Program-made: the position numbers and the translations under genes
Assembly: GCA_013365325.1 (NCBI GenBank)
Contig: JABVXV010000280.1
Coordinates: forward strand, 19,914 to 83,913
DNA length: 64,000 nt
Source: Dipetalonema caudispina
Taxonomy: Eukaryota > Nematoda > Chromadorea > Rhabditida > Onchocercidae
Direction of reading: 5' to 3'
Notes under the pieces: model-generated
Database searches by the model: none
Seen by the model: the letters and a program-made list of their open reading frames with translations, nothing else
What the model was told of the DNA's origin: nothing
Shown here: positions 39,484-50,167 of the stretch, in pieces
Layout: every line of letters begins with the position of its first letter
Numbering within the stretch: the stretch's first letter is position 1

Positions 39484-39489
39484 TTTATT
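39484..39489 (-). terminator. FARSA poly(A) signal abutting the stop codon
   Basis: On the minus strand the gene ends ...AAT TGA AATAAA, so the canonical hexamer begins at the base after the stop codon. It implies a 3' UTR of only about 20-30 bases if used. Confidence 0.6.
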
Positions 39490-42400
39490 TCAATTTTTGT
39501 CAAGACAACATATCGGATTTTCATAAATCATTCGTAAATCCACTTTTGGACCAAACAGATCCCTTATATTATCGATGCCATAGCGGATCATTGTTGGTCT
39601 GTAAAACATTTTCCGGAAAATTACAAATTTTTATAAAACTCACTTTGCTAATGCTCAAGATTATAATTCTGATATAAATTATGAGTGACAGTTGAATGTC
39701 GCTGCAGTTTCCTACAGAAGTGTGGTAAAATGCCCAAAGAAATATGAATTATACACAGATGAAGAGGAAGCTGACCTTTCTAGAGACAATCCATAGCCAG
39801 CAACGTTCACATCAGCTGGTAATCCCATAGGTAACAACATTTCAGGACGGAACATGCCCGAATTGCCAATTTCTACCCATTTTCCTAATCCTTCATGAAA
39901 GGCAAATATTTCCATCGATGGTTCCGTATAAGGATTATAGGTTGGTTTGAAGCGAAGATTCGTAATACCTGAAATTACGTAGGTTAAGAGACTTCCTCCA
40001 TTTAAAATTATGGTTGGGTAAAACAAACATTCATACAATTTTTTCATTTGAGTAGTGAAATGAACATAAAACTGAAAGATCAAAAAGATATTTGAATTAA
40101 AGCTCACCACATTTGCGGAAAAATTCGGTGAAAAGACCCATAACATGAGCAAGTGTTAGATTCCTTTCGGCAACAACACCTTCAACCTAGAAAACAAGAA
40201 ACTCAACAAATCATAGAATTAAAAATAGAAGTAGAATTAAACAAACAGCAAACATAATTAGTAATTGAAGAGATTGCTCTTTTTAACAAATTGCGAAGAA
40301 CCCCGCATATCAGAATGGAATTATGTGCGTTAGCAAACCTGATGGAATTCGGCCAAATGTGTTGCATCCAGCGTTTCATTTCGGAAAACCCGATCGATGC
40401 TGAACATTTTTGTAGGCTTAAATCCCTAGAAGAAAAGGAGATAACTTTACCATAAACTGACGAAAAATTTTGCTTTGCATGCATAATTCAAAATCGCTCG
40501 GTGAGAGCAGAAAAACTATACAAACTTATGCTGCATTTCAAACTTTAGCTCATCTAATCCAAACTCATTTTGTAGTAACTTTGTCATTCTAACGTTTGGC
40601 TCGTTATGATTTAATGAAATGCATGCAGAAATAAAAACCTCTTTAGCAAGTTTATATAATTGATGAGCGCTAACTGCAGTTGTATGTGTCCGTAAAACAT
40701 TTTTTTGAGCTTCTTCCAATTTCCAATCATAGTTATAACTGAAACAAAGTGCGAAAAATACTCCTATCGATGTGAAGAAATACAGTGTTTTATTCTGTTT
40801 GTTTTCTAGGATAAAGTTGTAAAATTTAATAAGATCTGAATTAGTTTAACGAAATCACCATATTGTTTTCTAATTCAGATATACTCAAGTTTGCCTGTTT
40901 TTACTTGATATAGATTATTTTCTTGTCATACCACAATTTTCAAGTCCGTTTCTTCAATCGATACAGTTTTGATCGACTGATAGTTAACTTTCACAAACGC
41001 TCGAACTTCATGTTCTCGAATCTTCATATTTATTGCTAAACAAGTTCACAATAAAACTTACCCCTTGGAACCATATCCACCCTCAGCATGAATCTTTTTA
41101 ACTCGTTGTAAATAATCTTCCGGGAAACTGGAACTTCTTGCTGGATCTGACAGAAAAAAGGTGTCATGAGCATCACGTGCTGGATGTTGCTGTGGTTGAA
41201 ATAGAGCATCGAAATTCCAGAAGGAAGACTCCACATATCTCAAAAATAATAATTAAATTAACATATAAAAGCACGAAGATTTTCTGTCAATAAGCAGGTA
41301 GGCCATCGAACAACCATTACAAAATGGAAAAAAAAAGCACAGCAGGAAAACATTTTTCAAATTTAAATCCAATTTTCAATCAAATCTTACCTGTTAGCAG
41401 GCATTTCAACAAACCCCATCTGAAAAAAAATTTGCCGAAATTCGTTTCTCACTTTCATAAGCGGATGCAGATGGCCACCAGTTGGCATCATCCCTAAGGC
41501 GTCGAAGTTATACTTCTTGAATAGCTTCTTCCTCCATGAATTGCTACAAAAACAGATGAATTCTTAAACTTTTCATGCACAACATGCCCTTTCGCCACCA
41601 AAGATTAAGCTGTTGCTTAGAAAAAGAATTAATATAAATATTTCATTACCAGAGCTCTACTTACCTGTTAATCATATCTGCCGTGAGGTCGACCTCGGGT
41701 TTACTTAAGACTGTTGAAAATGCTGAACCTTTTTTGACCAAATAACTTTTAATGTTACTGAAAAAGTTGGGTGATTGTTTCAAGTATAACAAAATTAGTA
41801 GCATAAAAGATGAATTAAGTCTTCTTGTCCAGAAAAGCCAAAATATAAAAAGTACTGTTGTATTACCGGTTGGAAAACTTACGTTTCCGTTATCAGTTTC
41901 CTCTTCTTCAATTCGCTTACAGTTTTCGTATCCAATTTCTGTATATTCCCTTCCAAAATCATCTTGAGTTCAGTCTGCACCTTATCATTGATCTTTTCGA
42001 CTTTTCGCACTAAACGAACTGTCCCAGCAGTTTTATCAATTGCAATCCATCCGGATGCTATTGCTTTACTTATTCCCACTTTAGCGAATGGCAACTTCTA
42101 TGAGCAAAATGATTTTCAAAGCATAACATTATTTCATTGAAATCGTGACAGACCTTGTAAATACTACCTTGTATGTTTAATTTTTGATACAACTAATACC
42201 ATATGCCCTTTTAGTCACTCATGACAACATAAGGCATGCTTAAGAATGATTTTATGTAACAACTTGGGAATCAAACAAAAACTCCGACTATTTAACAAAG
42301 AAATACCATTAATTCCGTCTGATCACTCCCATTTGGCCCGACAATTAGAAAAATTTTCGCTTCATGGGAACCATTTTCAACCATTTCACTTCCTTCAGTT

Positions 42401-42732
42401 GTCAGTTCGAAAGTTTTTAAAACTCGTTCTTCCGTTTCCACTAGCTATAGAAACAGCAGAATCATGAAAGGGATTTAGGAGTGAATTATGAATACAGTAG
42501 AGTCATGATAAGTCTCGAAACTGATGAAGAATCAAAATAAAGAATGGACCAGAATAATACAAACCCCTTCAACAGCTCCTAAACTTTTTACGGCACCCAC
42601 TACTTTCTGATGATTTTCTTTGGTAGTTGCGGCGTATTCGAACGTATCGAACTGATTATGCTTCTCGAGGTGATGCAGCAAATTCTGGGATAAACTGGCA
42701 TCGCCTGTTTCTTCAACACCCGACGGTGACAT
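39490..42732 (-). CDS. fars-1: Phenylalanyl-tRNA synthetase alpha subunit, cytosolic
   Basis: Catalytic alpha subunit of the (alpha-beta)2 enzyme that charges tRNA-Phe. Eleven exons: 42732-42565, 42444-42307, 42097-41883, 41757-41665, 41543-41391, 41238-41062, 40738-40639, 40425-40339, 40186-40108, 39968-39776 and 39598-39490; 1512 nt, 503 residues (human 508), phases all consistent. Landmarks in human order: N-terminal winged-helix part ([16 protein letters not shown]); [18 protein letters not shown]; motif 1 region [20 protein letters not shown]; motif 2 [54 protein letters not shown]; motif 3 region [15 protein letters not shown]; ending [10 protein letters not shown]. Conservation is very high. 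The start is the Met nearest the family start; upstream in-frame codons lack support. Identity certain; C. elegans naming used by orthology. Confidence 0.97.
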
Positions 42733-44988
42733 TCCGGTTTCATAAACAGCGTGTGATAATGACGTGTCACAAGTATTAGACACAAAACTACAACAGTGTG
42801 CATAATTAAAAAAAGTATCAAGAGCGGCCAATGAGTATGATGGAGGCAGAAATTAACTCCATTAACTGTTTTCAATTTCTGATTCAGAACTCGGGCAGTG
42901 ATGTTCCTGATGAAAGGTTTAGTAGAATGATATGAAAAAGTCTGTGATATTATTAATAATAATTTCTAAACAAAAACTTTTCTATTATCGTGATTTCTAC
43001 AAATAAACACGAGAGTTTTTCATGTCAATGGTTGCGATCTATTTTATGGTACAGCAGAATATAAAAATTTAAATCTAACGTTAGTTCCCTGTCCAGAAAC
43101 TTCAGATGATTCAACCAACGGTGAAAATGTGGATATTTAGCAAAATTTATCGTGTCTGAAGCAAACTTTTTGTACACAGTCCAGTCGCTGTCACACAGTG
43201 AATATCTGAAATGTCCTTTTTTTTCCTCTTTTTTAATATTAAATTTCTGTCAATAAAAATAACGAAAAGAAAGAATGATCAACAGTGGCTGATACCACGA
43301 AGAGTAAATCCGCATATTGAAAACTGCACAAAACGGATCAAGCCACAGAGAACTAAATAGTATACGACAGCAGGTTAATTATGAACTTAATTTGCTCGTT
43401 TTACTGTGTTTAGAAATGATGAAAGTACCAATTTCCTAATGAGAGATCATATTTTTAAAATATGTTGCAAGCATCTGAATTAATTTAGATGATTACAAAT
43501 AAACTGATTTTAACCTACTCTCCGATGTAGCTGAAATTTGCTAAATGGTCGTTAAGCACTTGTAGATTCCATTTCTCCATTCACAACCCCTGCATTAATC
43601 TAAATATTGTGATTGCGATTTCACATTAATATCGATAACACCACATGGTAGAATTTATTTACGAATTTTCATCCAGCCACACAGAAGTACCAACTTAGGA
43701 AACCATAGCTTTCACGGAAAACACAAGCACTGTACAACAATCACTTTTTTTTAACTCTCTATTATAGATGTTTTAATTGGATTGTGTGTTTTGATCTTTT
43801 AAAGCTTGATTTCACCGCTAAGGATAAATTTTTAATGAACCATAACTTTTCAAAATTGAGCATTTTTCCAGTCCTGTTGGAGTCAGTTCATTTGTAAATA
43901 TTTAAGGTCAAAGCAAGAACTTTATTTGATGAAGCAAACTTGGGGAACGAAGCTTTTTTTTCCCAAAAAAATGCAGTTAAGCTTAATGATATCATTTTCC
44001 GTAATCATTCATTTAATGAAATAAAACCTACCACAAATGTTTTTCCAGTGAAGAAGAGTGATATAGGAAACTGGAAATTAATTTAAAAATGAAGTAAAAT
44101 GGAACGAAGGCGTTAAACAGATGGGAAATTGAGATATGAACTAAAGCACTTAAGCAAACAAGTGGACGAATAATTCACACAATAAAATGGCCATTAAATG
44201 ACGTAAAAAGAATTTTATATTTAAAAAGTAAAACAAAAATTTTACAGAGACTGAGGAAAATTCTCGAGGATTTATATATTATTTTCAGACATATTTTGAA
44301 AGAAAAACAAAGATAAAAAATAAGAAACGAGAAGTGAAAGCAATGAATGAATTGAATTTACATCAGTCAATCATTTTCAACCTCATAATTGCATTTTCTG
44401 GGATGAAATTAACAAAGATCACTTCAATACTCCAAACGCACTATTTGCAGAAGTAACCAAATAACCGATACGAGTATTACTTCCCTACCTAGTTCTGGTT
44501 AGTTTGACGTAGATAACAACAAGGACTATTAAGGGATCCAAAAGACATCAGTATTTGACGCTACCGCCGTAAAAAATACTCTAGGAGATCTGTTACGTGT
44601 TATGCGCATGACTACAGATTACGTACAACGTGCTAGATATATACGACCAACCTACTTAACTCATAAGAAATCAAGCAATCATTACATAGCGTAATTTAAT
44701 TTATAATTCCCATAACGATAGAGAACTCCGTTCTTTTCCGTACAACACGAGCAGATTCTTTACGAACAGCGCGAAGTCACGAAGATGTCCTTTACGTACC
44801 ACTTACGTATTGGATTTATACGGTCCGTGAAAATTTAGCACGGAAGCTTTTGCTTTATGGGATTCTTCTAATTAATAGGTACGGGGAATCATAATTAAGA
44901 GGTGCTGGTGATGGTAATAAGAAAAGGAAACTGTTTGGGTAATTAGCATACCATTGGTTAATGTTGCAGTTAGTGAATTAAAAGAACG
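42733..44988. other. Divergent intergenic region, FARSA / SURF2
   Basis: About 2.26 kb upstream of both genes, so it holds two promoters. The right half contains seven ACGT cores between 44201 and 44808, including TGACGTAA (44199), TTACGTG (44593), TTACGTA (44619, 44792 and 44803), far more than expected at this base composition. No coding exon recognised. Confidence 0.6.
44199..44808. promoter_or_regulatory. Cluster of ACGT-core sites upstream of SURF2
   Basis: ACGT at 44201, 44507, 44595, 44621, 44628, 44794 and 44805. The flanks make TGACGTAA, TTGACGTAG, GTTACGTGT, ATTACGTAC, TTTACGTAC and CTTACGTAT, all resembling bZIP half or full sites. The cluster lies 180-790 bases before the SURF2 start. 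Binding is inferred from consensus only. Confidence 0.35.
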
Positions 44989-47900
44989 ATGAAAGATTTG
45001 CAATGTTTGTTGGATCAATATCCTGTCTTTGAATACAATGAAAGGCAAAAGGTTTGTTTTTAATTTTTTTCTGACTGATGAAAATGAACAGTATTAATTC
45101 ACTGTAACAAATATAAGTTTTGACGCAATGATCCAGTCAAATTGGTTTGTTATAAATAATTAACTGAGCCGAATTACTTCCGAAACACCGGAGAAATGGG
45201 TATGATGTTTGATTATTTTTATTTTTCATTGGGTATTGTATCACGCAGTATAAAAGTCAAATCATACACTTGTTAATTATTGTCTTTCGTTAATCATTTG
45301 TAGTTGCGGTGTACATTGACAGGACACGAGGTTTCCTCACGTTTCGATGAACTCGATCATTATGTTAAAACATCAAAATTTATTCGTGCATGGAGGATAC
45401 ATCAAATCATGGAGGAATATGGTGAATATTTCGAAGATATTGGGTACTTTTTCTATGGTTTCTATTATTTCCAAGAGTCTCTTTTACCCTTAAAGAGCAT
45501 CGATTTCGAATTTAGGACTGGATTTAAGTCTAATTTCTTCTTGCACACTATCTCCATACACCCAAGCGTTATTTGGCAGGCTAAATGTTCTGTGATTAAT
45601 GAAGACATTAATACTGCAGTATTTTGACGATGTAAAGTCGCAGAACTTTCTCTTCGTATCTTACCAGTTAATTTCATTATGAAATCTGTAATTGAAGTGT
45701 AAAACTTGTGCCTGCTTTATCTTTAGCCCTCATGAATTTGGTTGCAAGATTACTATGAAGGTTGTTGCAAAAGATCCCGATGATCTCTTAAGACATATCA
45801 GTGGGAAGAAGTTCAAAAAAGGATTGGAGAAAGGTTTGTTTGTTAGCATGACTTTCACTAAATGACCACAAGTAAGTGATTAATGAGTGCTTCTTCAGTG
45901 GAACAATAAATTGCCTAAATGCTGAAGAATTTTACAATAAATGAATATGAATTTTGGAACTATTTGAGCAGGACATGAACTAGCGAAGTGATATCAGCAA
46001 TCACAGTTGAATTTAAGTCATCATATTACTACCGTTTATCTTGAAATCATTTAGTAACAGAGCTATATTTTGCAAAACATGGAGGAATGTGGTGGCATTT
46101 TATTGACTGGAAAACGTTTTTCTTTTTTAATATATAGAGTTTGTTTTCAAAGGACTCAGTTTCTAATTCATGTACCTGTCCGTTCTGTGCAGCTGTTCTA
46201 TATGTTTAGTATACATAGGAAGGTGAGGAGGATAATTCATCTTACTTGATTGGAACAAATCGAATAGCAAGCAGGAGAATAATTCATCTTATTTTACTGG
46301 AACAAATCGAATAGCAAGCAGGATGACAGACAGTTCGAGTTGTGTCATTTCATCTGGTTTTTGTTAATCTATTAATAAATGTTATTTTTCACAGTAGTAA
46401 GGGTATGCAGAACAGCTGTTTAGTTGTTAACAATTTCCAATTTAGAACGGACTTTTTTTCAAACACTCAATGCCAAATGCTGTTTTTCTCTCTTTCTTCT
46501 GATTACTCATTCCTTATATAAATAAGGGGTGAGCAGTAAGTTATGACTTTTTATTTGGCCGAATAATGATCAGCAGTTGTTGCCGGTTTCACATGTTTTA
46601 CGTTAAGTCTCTTCATGAAGTTTACTCCATCATTTTACAACTGATATTGCTTTATTTCAAAAGTGAAATTTACCAGCTATTAGATATCATTATGTATATA
46701 TTTTGGTTCTGTGTGTAAATATTTTTTAATTCTACGTAGATTTACATGTTCAGCCTTTTTTGATATATTCTCTCGAAATTCAGTTCTGTGAAAAAATTGA
46801 AAATTTTCTGTAAAATATCATTTAGCTTCGTTATATTGATTCAGAGCATTCCACTTGGATGACACAACAGCAGACCAGGCTATTTTCCCTCAAGTGAATC
46901 GATTTTTCCCCACTTTTCTTCCCCATGTTTGCTAAAAAGCTTACTAAGTAAGGCTTCTGTGGACCTACCTTTTACAGGAAATCGCTTTTTTTTCGTCTAG
47001 ATGAATGATATGCTCGCTTTTAGGCCTTAAACAAATGGATCTGCTTTCAACAAAAAGAGGTAGTGTACGGATGTCACTTCAGCTGTTCTCTAATACCTCC
47101 ATAGCGCTTTGAACTATATTTTATTACTGGCTATTTTTACATGCATTTTGCAGGCTTCATTTTCTTTCGTATCCTTTAATACTTAATATATTATTGCATG
47201 AATAATTTTCACATGCATGTTACTGTTATCTCAAGAATTAAGAATACTAGTGGTAACTATGTTGACAACAGTGTTAATGATAATCGTAATAAAGACGATA
47301 TTCATGATACCATTGATCACGATAAATAATTCGTGACCTTGTAGAATCATTAAAAATATACAATAACTTCAGCGTAAGTGGATAGCAGTTCACTCTTTTG
47401 TAAGTATTCTAATGTTTTTCCTGATTAATGATTATTTTAAATTGGATTTTTCGTTAGTTATGAGGAACCATTTGCATGGAATAATTTCTTAAGTATAATT
47501 GAGTTGAAGGGTTGCAATAATAGAAGAGAAAGTTAGTTTTTTGGATATAGTCTAGGTTTTCCTTTACCATTCTTTACCGCGCTCTCTTTATCTCAGGAAA
47601 TTTGACTGATTGTCTCATTTTCTATTCATTCAATATTGCTAAAATTCTATTCACTATCATCTGTATTCTTAGAATAACCCAAGTAGTTGGTGATTAAAAT
47701 GACTGTACAAATTACCTATGATTACTTTTTAAACATCTAAACAAAGTTTTTTTTTCTTTTTTTCGAGATTTCCATCTGACATGGGTTGGTAGTTTCCTAA
47801 TTTTTCATCTCAGGCACTTTTTTATGAAGGAAGAAATAGCGGGAAGCATCGCTCAGTTAATAATTCATGTTACCTCATGATAGTCTTTTCGAACAAGTCA

Positions 47901-49393
47901 CCCACTAGTTCGCTGAAGTATGAATATAGTATGAATGATAATTGTATTCTTCTTTTATATGTCTCCGCACAAAGTTTTGACAACTATTATACGTAAGCCA
48001 CATTCTTCTAGACGAAATGAATTTTTTTACCAGCAACATTTGTCAACTGAGCTATTTCAATTTGCTGCTCCCATTAATTTCCCTTGTAGAGAGAGAAATT
48101 TTTTTACTGATTTATTGTTATTTGCTGATCGTTCCAGTGAATAGTAATAAAAAGTGGAAATTTATCCATATCTCTTAGGGAATAATTCCTGCCTTTTATT
48201 ATTTATTCGTTTATCTTATTTATCCTCTCTTATAATCTTTTTATCGTTGCATCACTTCTTAAGTGATAACGTTATGTTCCCCTTTATGCTGATATACTGA
48301 CTCCTTTACCAATCAAGAAATCAAATCAAAGTCCCAGAATTGGTCTTATTATTATAAGTGCTGGTAATAGACTGATGCAAAATTTGAATTTTCTCTACAC
48401 TAATGCACCACATGCGCCACTTGCTGATGCATTCGAAGTGGATGATTTCTTACTGGATGATGTTGAACAGTGTTGCAGTTTGCAAGTTACTAATACTACC
48501 AATGGTAAGTTTGAAGGGAAGTATTGTTTCTTCTTCCCAAAGCAGTTTATATGAAAAAGAAAAACCAAATCCTTCTTTCAAATTTTTTCAGCGCAACTAA
48601 CTGGAGAAAGTGAGTTGTCAGGTGGCAGTGAAGACGAGGAGGAAATGGAGCAAGATGGAATGGATATACGTGCTGACGTAATCAATGATGATTCGTTTTC
48701 TGAAGATGATGGTGGGCTGAATAAGGAGGATGAATATCCAGGTGATCAAATTTTAAAGGATTTTTGGTTTTTCAACACTTCTGAATTATCACGGCTAACA
48801 CTAAATAAGTTGAACATCAGCGTTCAGATTTGCAGAAGAAAAAGCCAGCTGGTGTTACCTTTGAGAGAATGATGTAGAATTTCATGGTAATCTCGTCATG
48901 TATTACTCATCTTATTTTTGTTTGCAAAAAATAGCTTTATTCTTCGACAGCAACCATCGGCGCTTCTGAGAAAGGGAAATGAATCTCATTTTCTCGGAAA
49001 CGGCAAATTCTATTAGCTTATACACCAACCTCTACATTCCTAGTAAAGTTTGAGAAATCGGAATTGTGCTTATTTTTTGCAAAATTTCTATGGGATCATT
49101 GTTTTTCCTGATAGTCTTTCGGATTTTATCTTAAAAGTAAAAAATAAGATCATGTTAGATCTCGAGTTCTTAGGGTTGCTCTTTCAGAATTAATAACCTC
49201 TGGAGAATCAGTCGTCGAGAGCGAAAGTTACGATTTCACCCAGATGGACACTGAAAAGGATATGAACAGTACTGATAGAAAAAGAAAGGTTGATTTCGTT
49301 CAACCATCTTTGAGTTCCCTACAGAATTTTTCGCAAAAACAGCGCTCGTTCTTGAAGACAAATTCGCCTCGTAGCTTAGCAAAAAAGAAGTAA
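44989..49393 (+). CDS. SURF2: SURF2-like protein (surfeit locus protein 2)
   Basis: SURF2 is a small basic/acidic nucleolar protein linked to ribosome (5S RNP) biology in human. Supported exons: 44989-45051, 45304-45443, 45727-45833, about 48439-48504, 48592-48741 and 49188-49393. The N-terminal half matches human SURF2 closely in order: LRCTLTGHEVSSRFDEL versus VRCILTGHELPCRLPEL, then PHEFGCKITMKVV and DDLLRHISGKKFKKGLEK versus HVLRHTQGRRYQRALCK. The C-terminal half is acidic (SGGSEDEEEMEQDGMD) and ends in a basic tail (DRKRKVDFVQPSLSSLQNFS, SPRSLAKKK), the same layout as human. The join across 45834-48438 is uncertain: phase 1 leaves exon 3, and the only phase-compatible acceptor I found in the next coding block is a weak TTCGAAG at 48431-48438, so a further exon may be missing. 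GCAG ends 19 bases before the ATG. Confidence 0.82.
45834..48438 (+). other. 2.6 kb SURF2 intron (or gap with a missed exon)
   Basis: Unusually long for this window. It contains a two-copy 47-base tandem duplication (46231-46322). An open plus frame at about 48268-48438 runs straight into the next exon (includes YVPLYADILTPLPIKKSNQS) but lacks a suitable acceptor at its left end. Confidence 0.4.
46231..46322. repeat. Tandem duplication, two copies of about 47 bases
   Basis: The segment ATAATTCATCTTA ... GGAACAAATCGAATAGCAAG CAGG is repeated with start-to-start 47 bases (46232 and 46279). The second half (GGAACAAATCGAATAGCAAG) is identical in both copies; a few changes lie in the middle. Recent local duplication within an intron. 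Confidence 0.85.
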
Positions 49394-50167
49394 AACAGTC
49401 TTTTGAAATTTATCGTTCGGAAAAATTATTTAATTAATATAGAAATAGAATGACTCTTACTTGATTTATTTTGAAATTTTTTTTTTCTTTTTTATCAACT
49501 GCAAATGGAAGTGAACTGAAGGACGAACGAATTTCATGTATTACTGTCTTCTTTTCAGGCAGATAGTTCGACGACACTCAAGAAAAAACGAGTGAGATAA
49601 TATTTCTCTTTTCATATTTTTTGAAGTGAGAAATCCAATTACCGTAGTGAGATATGAGAAAAAAAGTCAACGATCATCATCACGCATTCTTCCTGAAGTA
49701 TGCTTGTTTGTACAGTGGTAAATGGACTTCACTAACTCAGGGAGTAACCCATCTAATAAAGCTAAGCTGTTACTCATTCCACTCATTTCTTTTCCTTTTT
49801 CCGTATTATAACTCCACTTTTTTTGTGTTTCGCTATTGTAAATGATTTGTCCTGTTGTAATGACCTCCCACAATATGAGCTACTATTTTGACTTATTAAA
49901 TAAATACAGGGTTTAAACCAGAAAAGTTTGGGAGGAAAGTAAAAGTGAGGGACTCCTCGCTAAGAGACACAAGGTGGGAAGAAATTCTTCAAATTTCCAA
50001 ACCAAACCTTCATGCTTCGTTTTTAATAACCATCCCATCAGGATTATCAATGGTAAAGACAAGGTTATTTATCAAACAGGAAAACACTTCAACGAACAGT
50101 TGAAAAAAAATGAATTAAACCGTGTGACGATACAATCCATTATAAACTACAAAGTAAAGAATAATAA
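49394..50167. other. Convergent intergenic region, SURF2 / eIF3c
   Basis: About 775 bases between two stop codons. Contains an AATAAA (49899-49904) that could end SURF2 with a 500-base 3' UTR. No further exon seen. Confidence 0.55.

Larger units (their letters stand above)
37524..39489. other. Intergenic region between PARL start and FARSA stop
   Basis: About 2 kb. Holds the PARL promoter. An exact 12-base direct repeat ACAAATCAGGCC occurs at 38949 and 38967. A minus frame ending near 38345 (FKYLAETWVPQPVSRLYRHS) is coding-like but only 47 codons with no ATG or partner exon, so it was not called. The hydrophobic minus frame at 39295-39480 begins at a TTG and is not credible. Confidence 0.55.

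Noticed and set aside
45465..45677. Minus frame over SURF2 intron 2
   Set aside because: No motif; antisense shadow of a plus-strand frame that is simply the readable SURF2 intron.
49667..49873. Minus frame downstream of eIF3c
   Set aside because: Lies past the eIF3c stop (50168) with no acceptor linking it; probably SURF2 3' flank.
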